Notes under the pieces: model-generated | Database searches by the model: none | What the model was told of the DNA's origin: nothing | What the model saw: only the letters and a program-made list of their open reading frames with translations | Part shown: positions 15,865 to 23,978 of the stretch, piece after piece | Layout of the letters: each line of letters opens with the position of its first letter | How positions within the stretch are numbered: position 1 is the stretch's first letter | NCBI GenBank assembly: GCA_038211615.1 | Contig: JBBQVL010000003.1 | Location: 48,810 to 112,809 of the forward strand | Reading direction: 5' to 3' | DNA: 64,000 nt | DNA from: DASWJZ01 sp038211615 | GTDB taxonomy: Bacteria > Pseudomonadota > Alphaproteobacteria > Rhizobiales > Afifellaceae | Translations under genes and position numbers: made by a program

Positions 15865-16887
15865 ATGCAAGACTTCAAGGATCGAGTGCAATCGTGGGCG
15901 CACAAGATGCCGAGGATCGACGCGATCGAGGTGGACGACATCAAGAGCGTGCCAACCTTTCGGGCCGCCTATTCCGACCGGACAGCTCTTCTGATGGCCA
16001 GGCTCGCGCATCGGGCGTACGAGAAATTTAACGACAGCCCTGCCGAGTTCGACAAATTCCGCCTCGGATTTGAAGCTCTAGGCCTGCGGGAATTCGAAAG
16101 CCTCGTCGACCAGACGAAGGGGACCGCCGGCTTCGTCATTGCGGGCGACGACCTGATAGTCGTGGTGTTTCGCGGCACTGAAGATATGCTCGACTGGCGG
16201 ACGAACATGATGGTCGATTGGACGGTCCTAAAGGGCGGTGTGAAGGTCCACACCGGCTTCCACGACGCCTATATGCCGATCCGCGACCGCATGTTCGAGA
16301 CAGTGGAGGGGCTCCTCAAACGGAGGCCGCGCCCCGTGTATATCACCGGCCATTCGCTTGGCGGCGCGCTGGCGCTCATGGCAACCGCCGAACTTGCCAA
16401 CCACGACGAAGCGGCGGTACGTGACAGCATAGCGGCCTGCTACACGTTCGGCTGCCCTAAGGCAGGCGACAAATCCTTCGACCAGTGCGTAAAGGTGCCC
16501 CTCTACCGCGTCACAAACGGTGTCGATCTCGTGCCCGCCATCCCGCCGATCCTTACCGGCTACAAGCATGTCGGGGACACCAGGTACTTCGGCGCGATGG
16601 GCGTTCCGCCGCTCCGCCGTCCGCCGAATATCATGCAAAAAGTCTGGCACACGATGCTCGGGCTGCTGAAAATCTGGCGGACCCACAAGCTGATCGGCAT
16701 CGCCGACCACCGAATGACCGTCTACATCGCCAAGCTCGATAGATGGGCGCGCAAAGTCGCCGAAGAAGCGCTCAAGCGGCGAGAGCGAACCCCAGTGCCC
16801 ACCGTGCCACTCCACGTCGAGGTCGCTCGCTATCCGCTACGCCGCGACGAAGGCCTCCAGCGAGAAGCGCCAGCTGCGCCGAACTGA
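15865..16887 (+). CDS. class 3 lipase family protein
   Basis: The 340-residue product is an alpha/beta-hydrolase of the class 3 lipase family. The nucleophile elbow GHSLGGALA lies near residue 167, the oxyanion region is VVVFRGTEDMLDWRTN, and a catalytic Asp is likely in RVTNGVDLVPAIPP. No signal peptide is seen, so it appears cytoplasmic or exported by an unknown route. The substrate is unknown. ATG 15865 lacks a strong ribosome binding site. A perfect-looking inverted repeat lies just upstream. Confidence 0.88.
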   Translation: MQDFKDRVQSWAHKMPRIDAIEVDDIKSVPTFRAAYSDRTALLMARLAHRAYEKFNDSPAEFDKFRLGFEALGLREFESLVDQTKGTAGFVIAGDDLIVVVFRGTEDMLDWRTNMMVDWTVLKGGVKVHTGFHDAYMPIRDRMFETVEGLLKRRPRPVYITGHSLGGALALMATAELANHDEAAVRDSIAACYTFGCPKAGDKSFDQCVKVPLYRVTNGVDLVPAIPPILTGYKHVGDTRYFGAMGVPPLRRPPNIMQKVWHTMLGLLKIWRTHKLIGIADHRMTVYIAKLDRWARKVAEEALKRRERTPVPTVPLHVEVARYPLRRDEGLQREAPAAPN

Positions 16888-16907
16888 CACGCCCGCCGCG
16901 CGAAGGA

Positions 16908-17078
16908 TCAGGCCCCGCTGACCGCCATCCGGAGCGCTGCGACGAGCATGATCGCCGCGAAGGCCACGACGACCAGCTTCCAGGCGTCCGAGCGTTTTCG
17001 GAGGCCGGGCAGGCCGAGCGGGCGGATGATCTGCACCACCATCGCGAGGACGATGAGAAGCGCGAAGGCCTTGGTCAC
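16908..17078 (-). CDS. small two-helix membrane protein
   Basis: A GTG-started frame of 56 residues begins 10 bases after the stop of the radical SAM gene. GAGG lies about 9 bases before the GTG, inside the stop region of the upstream gene, so the two are probably translated from one message. The product has two hydrophobic stretches (FALLIVLAMVVQII at 5-18 and KLVVVAFAAIMLVAAL at 34-49) joined by a basic loop GLRKRSDAWK. I do not recognise a family. It is too short for many gene finders. Confidence 0.65.
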   Translation of the reverse strand: MTKAFALLIVLAMVVQIIRPLGLPGLRKRSDAWKLVVVAFAAIMLVAALRMAVSGA

Positions 17079-17088
17079 TGTCGAGGCC

Positions 17089-18693
17089 TCAGGCCGCCTT
17101 GCGCGCCGCTACCCGCTCCTCTTCCTCCGCTCGCCGCTTCGCCGAATAGAAGCTGGCGTTCTGCGTTCCGGCCAGCGCCTCGCGCGTGAACCGGATCAGG
17201 TGATGCGACATGAAGGCCATGCCGAGCGCGCCTTCGATCTGCCCGCGCTTCGCGGCGTAGAGGAACACCTGCCAGAATTCGCGGCGATAATCGGCGCGGA
17301 TGCCGAGCTGGATGATGGAGTTCAAGAACAGCGTCGCGCCGCGCTTCAGGTTCGCCGCCTTGAGCTTGCCCTTCGCCGGCGCCTTGAACTGGTTCGGGTA
17401 GGTCGCGTCCACCTGATGGCGGAAGCGCGCGAACACCCGCTCGGGTGCGTAGGCGTAGCCGATGGCGCGGCGCCAGGAGGCGATCACCTCGTCATAGGGC
17501 CGCAGGAACCGCACGTTCGATTCCAGCGATGTGTCCTCGACGATCCGCCCGTCGCGCGCCAGCCTGTCCCAGAGCGGCGTCTTCGGCAGCGCCTGCAGGA
17601 TGTTGATGGTCAGCATCGGGATCTTCGATTTCTCGATGAACTCGATCAGCCGGTCGACGGTCTGCGGCGTGTCGGTGTCGAGCCCGATGATGATGCCGGC
17701 CGAGACTTCGAGCCCGTAGGCATTCAGCGTCGCGATCGATTCGTACATCGGCAGCGAGGCGTTGTGCTCCTTGCGCATGTGCATCAGCGCATCGAGCTCC
17801 GGCGTCTCGATGCCGACGAAGATGCCGGTGAACCCGGCCTCGCGCATCAGCTCCAGGATGTCGGTCTGCTTGGCGATGTTGAGCGTCGCCTCGCAGGCGA
17901 AGCCGAGCGGATAATCGTGCTTCCGCTGCCAGGCGATGAGATGCGGCAGCATCTCGCGCGTCGCCTTCTTGTTGCCGATGAAATTGTCGTCGACGAAGTA
18001 GATGACGGAGGGATGGCCCGGTTCCGCCACGATCGCGTCGAGCTCGGCGGTGAGCTGCTCCGGCGTTTTCAGCCGCGGCTGCCGCCCGTAGAGCGCCGGG
18101 ATGTCGCAGAACTCGCAGCGATAGGGGCAGCCGCTGGAGAACTGGAACGTGCCGATCAGATAATCGGAGAGCGTCGCCTTGGCGTAGGCGGGCGTCGGGA
18201 AATCCGACAGCGGCAGCCGCTCGTCGGTCTTCAGCACGATCTGGCCTGCCGGCCGCGCGATGCTTTCGTCGAGAAGGGCGATCAGCTGGTCGGTCGCATC
18301 GCCGAGCTCGCCGAGATGCAGGTAGTCGAACTCCGGATACATCTCAGGCTGGCCGGAGACGGACGGCCCGCCGAGCACGGCCGGCTTGCCGGCGCGCTGC
18401 GCCCGCTCGCGGATGTCGTTGATCTGCGGCGCCTGGATATGCATGCCGCTGACGAAGACGGCGTCGGCCCAGGCAAAATCCTCGGGCGTGGCGCGGGAGA
18501 TGTTCTCATCGACGAAGCGCACCTCCCAGGCCTCCGGCATGTATGCGGAGATCGCGAGCAGCCCCTGCGGCGGCATGAAGGCGGTGACGCCCATCAGCTT
18601 GTAGGCATGCGAGAACGTGCCGAAGGACGGCGTGTAGGCCGGAAATACGCAGAGCACGCGCCGTCGATTCCTGACCGCGGCCTGGTAACGCAT
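17089..18693 (-). CDS. B12-binding radical SAM protein, HpnP-like (candidate hopanoid C-2 methylase)
   Basis: The 534-residue product has a cobalamin-binding Rossmann domain (about 10-160, VLGGPSVSGQPE), a radical SAM domain with CPYRCEFC near residue 193-200, and a C-terminal DUF4070-type region (AIGYAYAPERVFARFRHQVDATYP). Length and layout match HpnP, which methylates hopanoids at C-2 in Rhodopseudomonas and relatives, but other B12 radical SAM enzymes share this layout and no other hopanoid gene lies in the window. GAGGAGAG precedes the ATG. A small membrane protein gene follows within 10 bases. Confidence 0.85.
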   Translation of the reverse strand: MRYQAAVRNRRRVLCVFPAYTPSFGTFSHAYKLMGVTAFMPPQGLLAISAYMPEAWEVRFVDENISRATPEDFAWADAVFVSGMHIQAPQINDIRERAQRAGKPAVLGGPSVSGQPEMYPEFDYLHLGELGDATDQLIALLDESIARPAGQIVLKTDERLPLSDFPTPAYAKATLSDYLIGTFQFSSGCPYRCEFCDIPALYGRQPRLKTPEQLTAELDAIVAEPGHPSVIYFVDDNFIGNKKATREMLPHLIAWQRKHDYPLGFACEATLNIAKQTDILELMREAGFTGIFVGIETPELDALMHMRKEHNASLPMYESIATLNAYGLEVSAGIIIGLDTDTPQTVDRLIEFIEKSKIPMLTINILQALPKTPLWDRLARDGRIVEDTSLESNVRFLRPYDEVIASWRRAIGYAYAPERVFARFRHQVDATYPNQFKAPAKGKLKAANLKRGATLFLNSIIQLGIRADYRREFWQVFLYAAKRGQIEGALGMAFMSHHLIRFTREALAGTQNASFYSAKRRAEEEERVAARKAA

Positions 18694-18854
18694 GCACTCT
18701 CCTCAGGATCGTACTGTTCTGCGGCCGCCCGCGGTCATGGCGCGCGGGAGACCTGGCGGGGGCGATTCTTCACTAAAATCGCGCGCTTGGCGACTCCCGC
18801 CGCGATCTTTTTGCTGCGCTGCAATGAAAAGCGCGGGGGCAACGCCCGCCCACC

Positions 18855-19028
18855 TCAGGTGACGACGCTCACGGCAGTGTAGGCGAGCACGACGAAGATG
18901 ATGAACAGGATCAGGAAGAGGACGAAGAGCAGCTTGGAGATTTTCGCAGCGCCCCGCGAAAGCCCGGTGAAGCCGAGCGCGCCGGCGACGAGCGAAATGA
19001 CGAGAAAGATGATGGCCCATTTCAGCAT
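18855..19028 (-). CDS. DUF1328 family small membrane protein (YtjA/UPF0391-like)
   Basis: The 57-residue product starts MLKWAIIFLVISLVAGALGF, the hallmark of DUF1328/UPF0391 membrane proteins. It has two transmembrane helices (about 4-20 and 32-54) with the GLSRGAAKISK turn between. The function of the family is unknown; relatives are often stress-induced. AGGGGACAGAG precedes the ATG. A perfect EcfG-type promoter lies 50 bases upstream, pointing to general stress control. Confidence 0.9.
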   Translation of the reverse strand: MLKWAIIFLVISLVAGALGFTGLSRGAAKISKLLFVLFLILFIIFVVLAYTAVSVVT

Positions 19029-19077
19029 GGCTCTGTCCCCTGCCGCGCGTGCTGTTGAAGATGCGCCGGCTCACGAG

Positions 19078-19103
19078 AAACGGCAGGAAGCCCGAGCGGT
19101 TCC
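19078..19103 (-). promoter_or_regulatory. EcfG-type (general stress response) promoter
   Basis: On the minus strand GGAAC (19103-19099) is followed after 17 bases by GTT (19081-19079), the last spacer base being C, which gives the full GGAAC-N16-CGTT pattern of the alphaproteobacterial EcfG sigma factor. The -10 part ends 50 bases before the DUF1328 start. The pattern match is exact; use in the cell is inferred. Confidence 0.75.
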
Positions 19104-19286
19104 CTGCGATCGCGGTGCTCGGGGGGTCCGGGTTGGAATGGCCGCCTAGTAGCGGTCGCCGCGCCGAACGGAATTTGCGCAAAGCCCGGCAAGCGGGGAA
19201 GCCCGGCCTTCGCCGCCGGGCGTGGCGGGCTGTATCATGGCGAGAGTGCAAGTCGGGACTACTGTCCGATCCGAGGAGTTTTTAGA

Positions 19287-19958
19287 ATGCCCATGCTGAC
19301 ACTGGTCATCGGCGACGACGCGCCGGATTTCGAGGCCGATACCACTGAAGGCAAGATCAGGTTCCACGAATGGCTCGGCGATTCCTGGGGGGTCCTCTTC
19401 TCCCATCCGAAGGATTTCACGCCCGTCTGCACCACGGAACTCGGCACGATGGCGCGGCTGAAGCCGCAATTCGACAAGCGCAACGTCAAGGTCATCGGCC
19501 TCTCGGTCGATCCGGTCGACAAGCACAGCGGCTGGGCGAAAGACATCGAGGAGACGCAGGGGACCGCCCCGAATTTCCCGATGATCGGAGACCCGGAGCT
19601 GAAGATCGCCAAGGCCTACGGGATGCTGCCGGCCGATGCGGGCACCAGCGCCGACGGCCGCACCGCGGCGCAGAACGCCACCGTCAGGAACGTCTACGTC
19701 ATCGGGCCGGACAAGAAGATCAAGCTCGTCATCTCCTATCCGATGACCACCGGCCGGAACTTCGACGAGGTGATCCGGATCATCGATTCGCTGCAGCTCA
19801 CGGCCAGGCACAAGGTGGCGACGCCGGCGAACTGGAAGCAGGGCGAGGACGTGATCATCGCCGGCTCGGTGTCGAACGAGGACGCGAGGAAGACCTATCC
19901 GAACGGCTGGAAAGAGCCGAAGCCTTACATCCGCATCGTGCCGCAGCCGCAGGGGTGA
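19287..19958 (+). CDS. 1-Cys peroxiredoxin (Prx6 type)
   Basis: The 223-residue product has the peroxidatic motif FTPVCTTELG with Cys48, and that is the only Cys in the protein, so it is a 1-Cys Prx6-type enzyme that needs an outside reductant. The C-terminal dimer arm (ANWKQGEDVIIAGSVS, KTYPNGWKEPKPYIR) is typical. It removes hydrogen peroxide and organic peroxides in the cytoplasm. GAGGAG lies 8 bases before the ATG. Its neighbour across the gap is the stress-promoter gene DUF1328. Confidence 0.95.
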   Translation: MPMLTLVIGDDAPDFEADTTEGKIRFHEWLGDSWGVLFSHPKDFTPVCTTELGTMARLKPQFDKRNVKVIGLSVDPVDKHSGWAKDIEETQGTAPNFPMIGDPELKIAKAYGMLPADAGTSADGRTAAQNATVRNVYVIGPDKKIKLVISYPMTTGRNFDEVIRIIDSLQLTARHKVATPANWKQGEDVIIAGSVSNEDARKTYPNGWKEPKPYIRIVPQPQG

Positions 19959-19982
19959 ACGGCGAAAATCGTTGGAAAACCA

Positions 19983-20013
19983 GCGGGATGCGGGCAGGTT
20001 TGTCGCATCCCGC
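19983..20013. terminator. hairpin after the peroxiredoxin gene
   Basis: GCGGGATGCG and CGCATCCCGC form a perfect 10-base stem with an 11-base loop, 25 bases after the peroxiredoxin stop. There is no clear T-tract, so it may stabilise the 3' end or end transcription only partly. Confidence 0.45.
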
Positions 20014-20137
20014 CGACGCAACGGAGTTAACCCGGTCTTCACGATTTTAGGAATTTTGCACAGCTATTCGATTGTCGCGTCGGCGCGGCTAAGCTTTTCT
20101 TCGTGAAGTTCTGGCAAGAAGCGCATGGGGAAAAGCC

Positions 20138-20665
20138 ATGCGCACACTGCTCATCACCTGCATCCTGATCGGTCTCGCCGCCGTCGCGGCGCCGCAGATC
20201 TTCACGCGTTACCTGCATCCGACGGATGCCGCGGCAAGCTTCAGCGAGCCGGCCCAGCCTTCGCCGGCCGAGGGCGATGCGTCCGTCTCCGGGCCGCGGC
20301 AGGTGCAGATCCAGGCCGAGCGCGACGGGCATTTCTATGTCGATGCGCAGATCAATTTCCAGCCGGTCAGGCTGATGGTCGACACCGGCGCGACGGTGGT
20401 GGCGCTCCGCGTCTCCGACGCGGCGGCGGCCGGGATCCGCGTGGCGCCCTCCGAGTTCACGAATCCGGTGCAGACCGCCAACGGCACGACCATGGCGGCG
20501 CAGACCACGCTCGACACCGTCTCGGTCAACGACATCGAGGTTCGTCACATCCGCGCGCTGATCGTCCCCGACGAGCAGCTCTCGCTGAGCCTGCTCGGTG
20601 GCTCGTTCCTGAATGGCGTGCAGCGCTTCCAGGTCACCGACGGAACGCTGACGATCGAGAACTGA
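20138..20665 (+). CDS. retropepsin-like aspartic protease (TIGR02281 type)
   Basis: The 175-residue product has an N-terminal membrane anchor or signal (LLITCILIGLAAVAAPQIF, about 4-22) and a clan AA retroviral-type protease domain with the active-site triad in MVDTGATVVALR near residue 85 and the flap/closing region LLGGSFLNGVQRF. One active-site motif means it must act as a dimer. The domain faces the periplasm. Target proteins are not known. It is convergent with pgm, 15 bases apart. Confidence 0.88.
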   Translation: MRTLLITCILIGLAAVAAPQIFTRYLHPTDAAASFSEPAQPSPAEGDASVSGPRQVQIQAERDGHFYVDAQINFQPVRLMVDTGATVVALRVSDAAAAGIRVAPSEFTNPVQTANGTTMAAQTTLDTVSVNDIEVRHIRALIVPDEQLSLSLLGGSFLNGVQRFQVTDGTLTIEN

Positions 20666-20680
20666 CGCGGCGCGCCGCGA

Positions 20681-22312
20681 TCAGGTTATCGCGGTAGGGC
20701 TTGCGCCGAGGCGTCCCTTGATATCCGCCAGCGCGTAGGCGGCCGCGATCTCCGCCGCCAGCGCCTTTTGAACATCCTCGTCGTGCCGGGTGGCGTCCGG
20801 CTCGAACCGCTCGATATAGATGCGGAGCGTCGCTCCGGTCGTTCCGGTGCCGGAGAGGCGGTAGACGATGCGCGACGTTCCGCCGAGCAGGATCTTCACC
20901 CCCTGATGCTGGCTGACCGAACCGTCGACCGGGTCGGTGTAGGAAAAATCCTCGGCGCTCTCGATCTTCAGCCCCTCGACGACGGTTCCCGGGAGCGCGG
21001 CAAGCCGCGCCTTCAGCGCCCCGATGAGCCCTTCCGCGAGCGTCGTGTCGATCTCCTCGAAATCATGCCGCGTGTAATAGTCGCGGCCGAATTGCGCCCA
21101 GTGGCCGCGGACGATCGTCTCGACGCTCTCGTCGCGCGCCGCGATGACATTCAGCCAGAAGAGCACTGCCCAGAGCCCGTCCTTCTCGCGGATGTGGTCC
21201 GAGCCGGTGCCAAAGCTCTCCTCGGCGCAGAGCGTGATTCGCCCGGCATCGAGCAGATTGCCGAAGAACTTCCAGCCGGTCGGGGTCTCGTAGGCTGGTA
21301 TGTTCAGGGCCTTCGCGACGCGGTCCACCGCGCGGCTTGTCGGAAGCGAGCGCGCCACGCCCTTCAGCCCCCGCGCATAGCCCGGCACGAGGCGGGCGTT
21401 CGCGGCGAGCACGGCGACGCTGTCGCTCGGCGTCACGAAGAAGCGGCGGCCCATGATCATGTTGCGGTCGCCGTCTCCGTCGGAGGCCGCTCCGAACACC
21501 GGCGCGTCGTCGCCATACATCCCTTTGACCAGCTCCTCCGCATGCACGAGGTTCGGGTCGGGATGGTGCCCGCCGAAATCGGGGAGTGGCGTGCCGTTCA
21601 GCACCGTGCCCTTCGCCAGGCCGAGCCGCCCCTCGAGGATCTCCTTCGCGTAAGGGCCGGTGACGGCGCTCATCGCGTCGAAGAGCATGCGGTTGCCGCG
21701 CCTCAGGAATGCGCGAATGCGGTCGAAGTCGAACAGCGTCTCCATCAGCGCCGCATAGTCGGCGACGGGGTCGATGATCTCGACCACCATCGCGCCGAGC
21801 TTCGTCTCCCCAAGAGTCCCGAGATCGATGTCGGGCGCGTCGGCGATGGCGTACTGGGCGAGCGCGAGGCTGCGGCGGAATATGGCTTCGGTGATATCCT
21901 CGGGCGCCGGCCCGCCGTTCCCGATATTGTATTTGACGCCGAAATCGCCGGTCGGCCCGCCGGGATTGTGGCTGGCGGAGAGGATGATCCCGCCGCCGGC
22001 CTTGCGCAGGCGGATGAGGTGCGAGGCCGCGGGGGTCGAGAGGATGCCGTCCTTGCCGACCACGATGCGCTCGTAGCCGCTGGCGGCCGCCATTTTCAGG
22101 ATGGTCTGGATGGCCGGCTGGTTGTGGTAGCGCCCGTCGCCGCCGAGGATCAGCATCCCGCCGCCGGCTGCGGGCTTCACGACATCGAAGAGCGCCTGGA
22201 CGTAGTTTTCCAGGTAGTTCGGCTGCTCGAACACCCGGACTTTTTTCCTGAGGCCCGAGGTCCCCGGCTTCTGGTCGCTGAACGGCGATGTCGCGACACT
22301 TCGTATGTGCAT
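20681..22312 (-). CDS. pgm: alpha-D-glucose phosphate-specific phosphoglucomutase
   Basis: Pgm interconverts glucose 1- and 6-phosphate, linking glycolysis with glycogen and surface polysaccharide synthesis. The 543-residue product has the usual length and the SDQKPGTSGLRKKV opening, the phosphoserine loop ILSASHNPGG, the metal loop DGDGDRNMIM, and the sugar loop CAEESFGTG. The ATG at 22312 follows GGGGCGAGACGA. It is divergent from a phosphomannomutase gene of the same superfamily across about 125 bases. Confidence 0.96.
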   Translation of the reverse strand: MHIRSVATSPFSDQKPGTSGLRKKVRVFEQPNYLENYVQALFDVVKPAAGGGMLILGGDGRYHNQPAIQTILKMAAASGYERIVVGKDGILSTPAASHLIRLRKAGGGIILSASHNPGGPTGDFGVKYNIGNGGPAPEDITEAIFRRSLALAQYAIADAPDIDLGTLGETKLGAMVVEIIDPVADYAALMETLFDFDRIRAFLRRGNRMLFDAMSAVTGPYAKEILEGRLGLAKGTVLNGTPLPDFGGHHPDPNLVHAEELVKGMYGDDAPVFGAASDGDGDRNMIMGRRFFVTPSDSVAVLAANARLVPGYARGLKGVARSLPTSRAVDRVAKALNIPAYETPTGWKFFGNLLDAGRITLCAEESFGTGSDHIREKDGLWAVLFWLNVIAARDESVETIVRGHWAQFGRDYYTRHDFEEIDTTLAEGLIGALKARLAALPGTVVEGLKIESAEDFSYTDPVDGSVSQHQGVKILLGGTSRIVYRLSGTGTTGATLRIYIERFEPDATRHDEDVQKALAAEIAAAYALADIKGRLGASPTAIT

Positions 22313-22438
22313 TCGTCTCGCCCCGGACCGAGGATGTCGTGACTAAAGGAATTGTGGCCGCTAATCTCGAACGGTGCAATCTTTCGCCATCCTGCGTGGG
22401 CAACGATGCGCCACGCTGCCAGATTTCCTGAGGCCGGC

Positions 22439-23977
22439 ATGACGGACCCTGCGGTCCCGATGACCTTGCGAGGCTCCTTGTTCCCGACCCCGAGACCCTC
22501 TCTCACGCCCAATACCTTCGCCTACGAATCGGAGCCGATGGTCAAGGCCACGGGGTTTCGCGAATACGACGCGCGCTGGCTGTTCGAGAAAGAGATCAAC
22601 CTGATGGGCGTCCAGGCGCTCGGTCTCGGCCTTGGCACGCTGCTGCACGAGATGGGGGTGAAGCCGGAGATCGTCACCGGTCACGATTTCCGCTCCTATT
22701 CCGCCTCGATCAAGCTGGCGCTCGTCACCGGGCTGATGGCGGCCGGCGTCAGGGTGCACGACATCGGCCTCGCCGTAACGCCGATGGCCTATTTCGCGCA
22801 GTTCGACCTCGAGGTTCCGGCCGTCGCCATGGTCACCGCCTCGCACAACGAGAACGGCTGGACCGGCGTGAAGATGGGCGCCAACCGCCCGCTCACCTTC
22901 GGCCCGGAGGAGATGAGCCGGCTCCGCGACATCGTGCTCGGCGGAAAGTTCGAGGCGCGGGGCGGGGGCTCGTACGTCTATGTGGAGAACTTCCGCGCCC
23001 GCTACATCGGCGACCTGACGAATCGGCCGAAGCTGAAGAACCGGATCCGTGCGGTTGTCGCCTGCGGCAACGGGACCGCCGGCGCTTTCGCGCCGCAGAC
23101 GCTGGAAGCGATCGGCGTGGACGTCGTGCCGCTCGACGTGGCGCTCGACCACAGCTTCCCGCGCTACAATCCGAACCCCGAAGACCTGAAGATGCTGCAC
23201 GCGATCCGCGACGAGGTGCTGAAGTCCGGTGCGGCGGTGGGTCTCGGCTTCGACGGCGACGGCGACCGCTGCGGGGTCGTCGACAACGAAGGCGAGGAGA
23301 TCTTTGCCGACAAGGTGGGCGTGATGCTGGCGCGCGACATTTCGGCGCTCCACCCGAATTCGACCTTCGTGGTCGACGTGAAGTCGACCGGGCTGTTCAT
23401 GACCGATCCCGAGCTCGCGGCGAACGGCGCGAGGACCGACTACTGGAAGACCGGGCATTCCTATATCAAGCGGCGGGTGAACGAGCTGAAGGCCATCGCC
23501 GGCTTCGAGAAGTCGGGCCACTATTTCTTCAATGCGCCGATCGGCCGCGGCTACGACGACGGGCTTGTCTCGGCCCTTGCGATCCTCGACATGCTCGACC
23601 GCAATCCGGGAAGGTCGATGGCGGATCTCCGCCGCGCGTTGCCGAAGACCTGGGGAACGCCCACCATGTCGCCGCACTGCGACGACGAGAAGAAATACCA
23701 GGTGGTCGAGAAGGTGGTGCGCGATTTCCAGGACATGAAGGCGCGCGGCGAGACGGTCGCCGGCCACGCGCTCAGCGATCTCGTGACCGTGAACGGCGTG
23801 CGCGTCGTCGCCGATGACGGAACCTGGGGGCTAGTGCGCGCTTCATCGAACAAGCCGGAGCTGGTCGTCGTCGTCGAAAGCCCCGTCTCCGAGGCGCGGA
23901 TGCGGGAGATGTTCGCGGGGGTCGATGCGGTGCTGCGGCGCAATCCGGACGTGGGAGCCTACAATCAGACGATCTGA
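22439..23977 (+). CDS. phosphomannomutase/phosphoglucomutase
   Basis: The 512-residue product is an alpha-D-phosphohexomutase of the ManB/AlgC-like kind seen in rhizobia. Motifs are VTASHNENGWTG (catalytic Ser), GFDGDGDRCGVVD (metal loop), KTGHSYIKRRV and the FEKSGHYFF sugar loop. It probably supplies mannose 1-phosphate or glucose 1-phosphate for polysaccharide. I chose ATG 22439, which follows GAGGCCGGC; an in-frame ATG at 22352 lies in the divergent promoter region and one at 22460 is also possible. Its stop is one base from the next gene. Confidence 0.92.
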   Translation: MTDPAVPMTLRGSLFPTPRPSLTPNTFAYESEPMVKATGFREYDARWLFEKEINLMGVQALGLGLGTLLHEMGVKPEIVTGHDFRSYSASIKLALVTGLMAAGVRVHDIGLAVTPMAYFAQFDLEVPAVAMVTASHNENGWTGVKMGANRPLTFGPEEMSRLRDIVLGGKFEARGGGSYVYVENFRARYIGDLTNRPKLKNRIRAVVACGNGTAGAFAPQTLEAIGVDVVPLDVALDHSFPRYNPNPEDLKMLHAIRDEVLKSGAAVGLGFDGDGDRCGVVDNEGEEIFADKVGVMLARDISALHPNSTFVVDVKSTGLFMTDPELAANGARTDYWKTGHSYIKRRVNELKAIAGFEKSGHYFFNAPIGRGYDDGLVSALAILDMLDRNPGRSMADLRRALPKTWGTPTMSPHCDDEKKYQVVEKVVRDFQDMKARGETVAGHALSDLVTVNGVRVVADDGTWGLVRASSNKPELVVVVESPVSEARMREMFAGVDAVLRRNPDVGAYNQTI

Positions 23978-23978
23978 G

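Noticed and set aside
20023..20030. GTTAAC half-site before the retropepsin-like protease gene as a CtrA box
   Set aside because: There is no second TTAA at seven-base spacing; a lone half-site is expected by chance.
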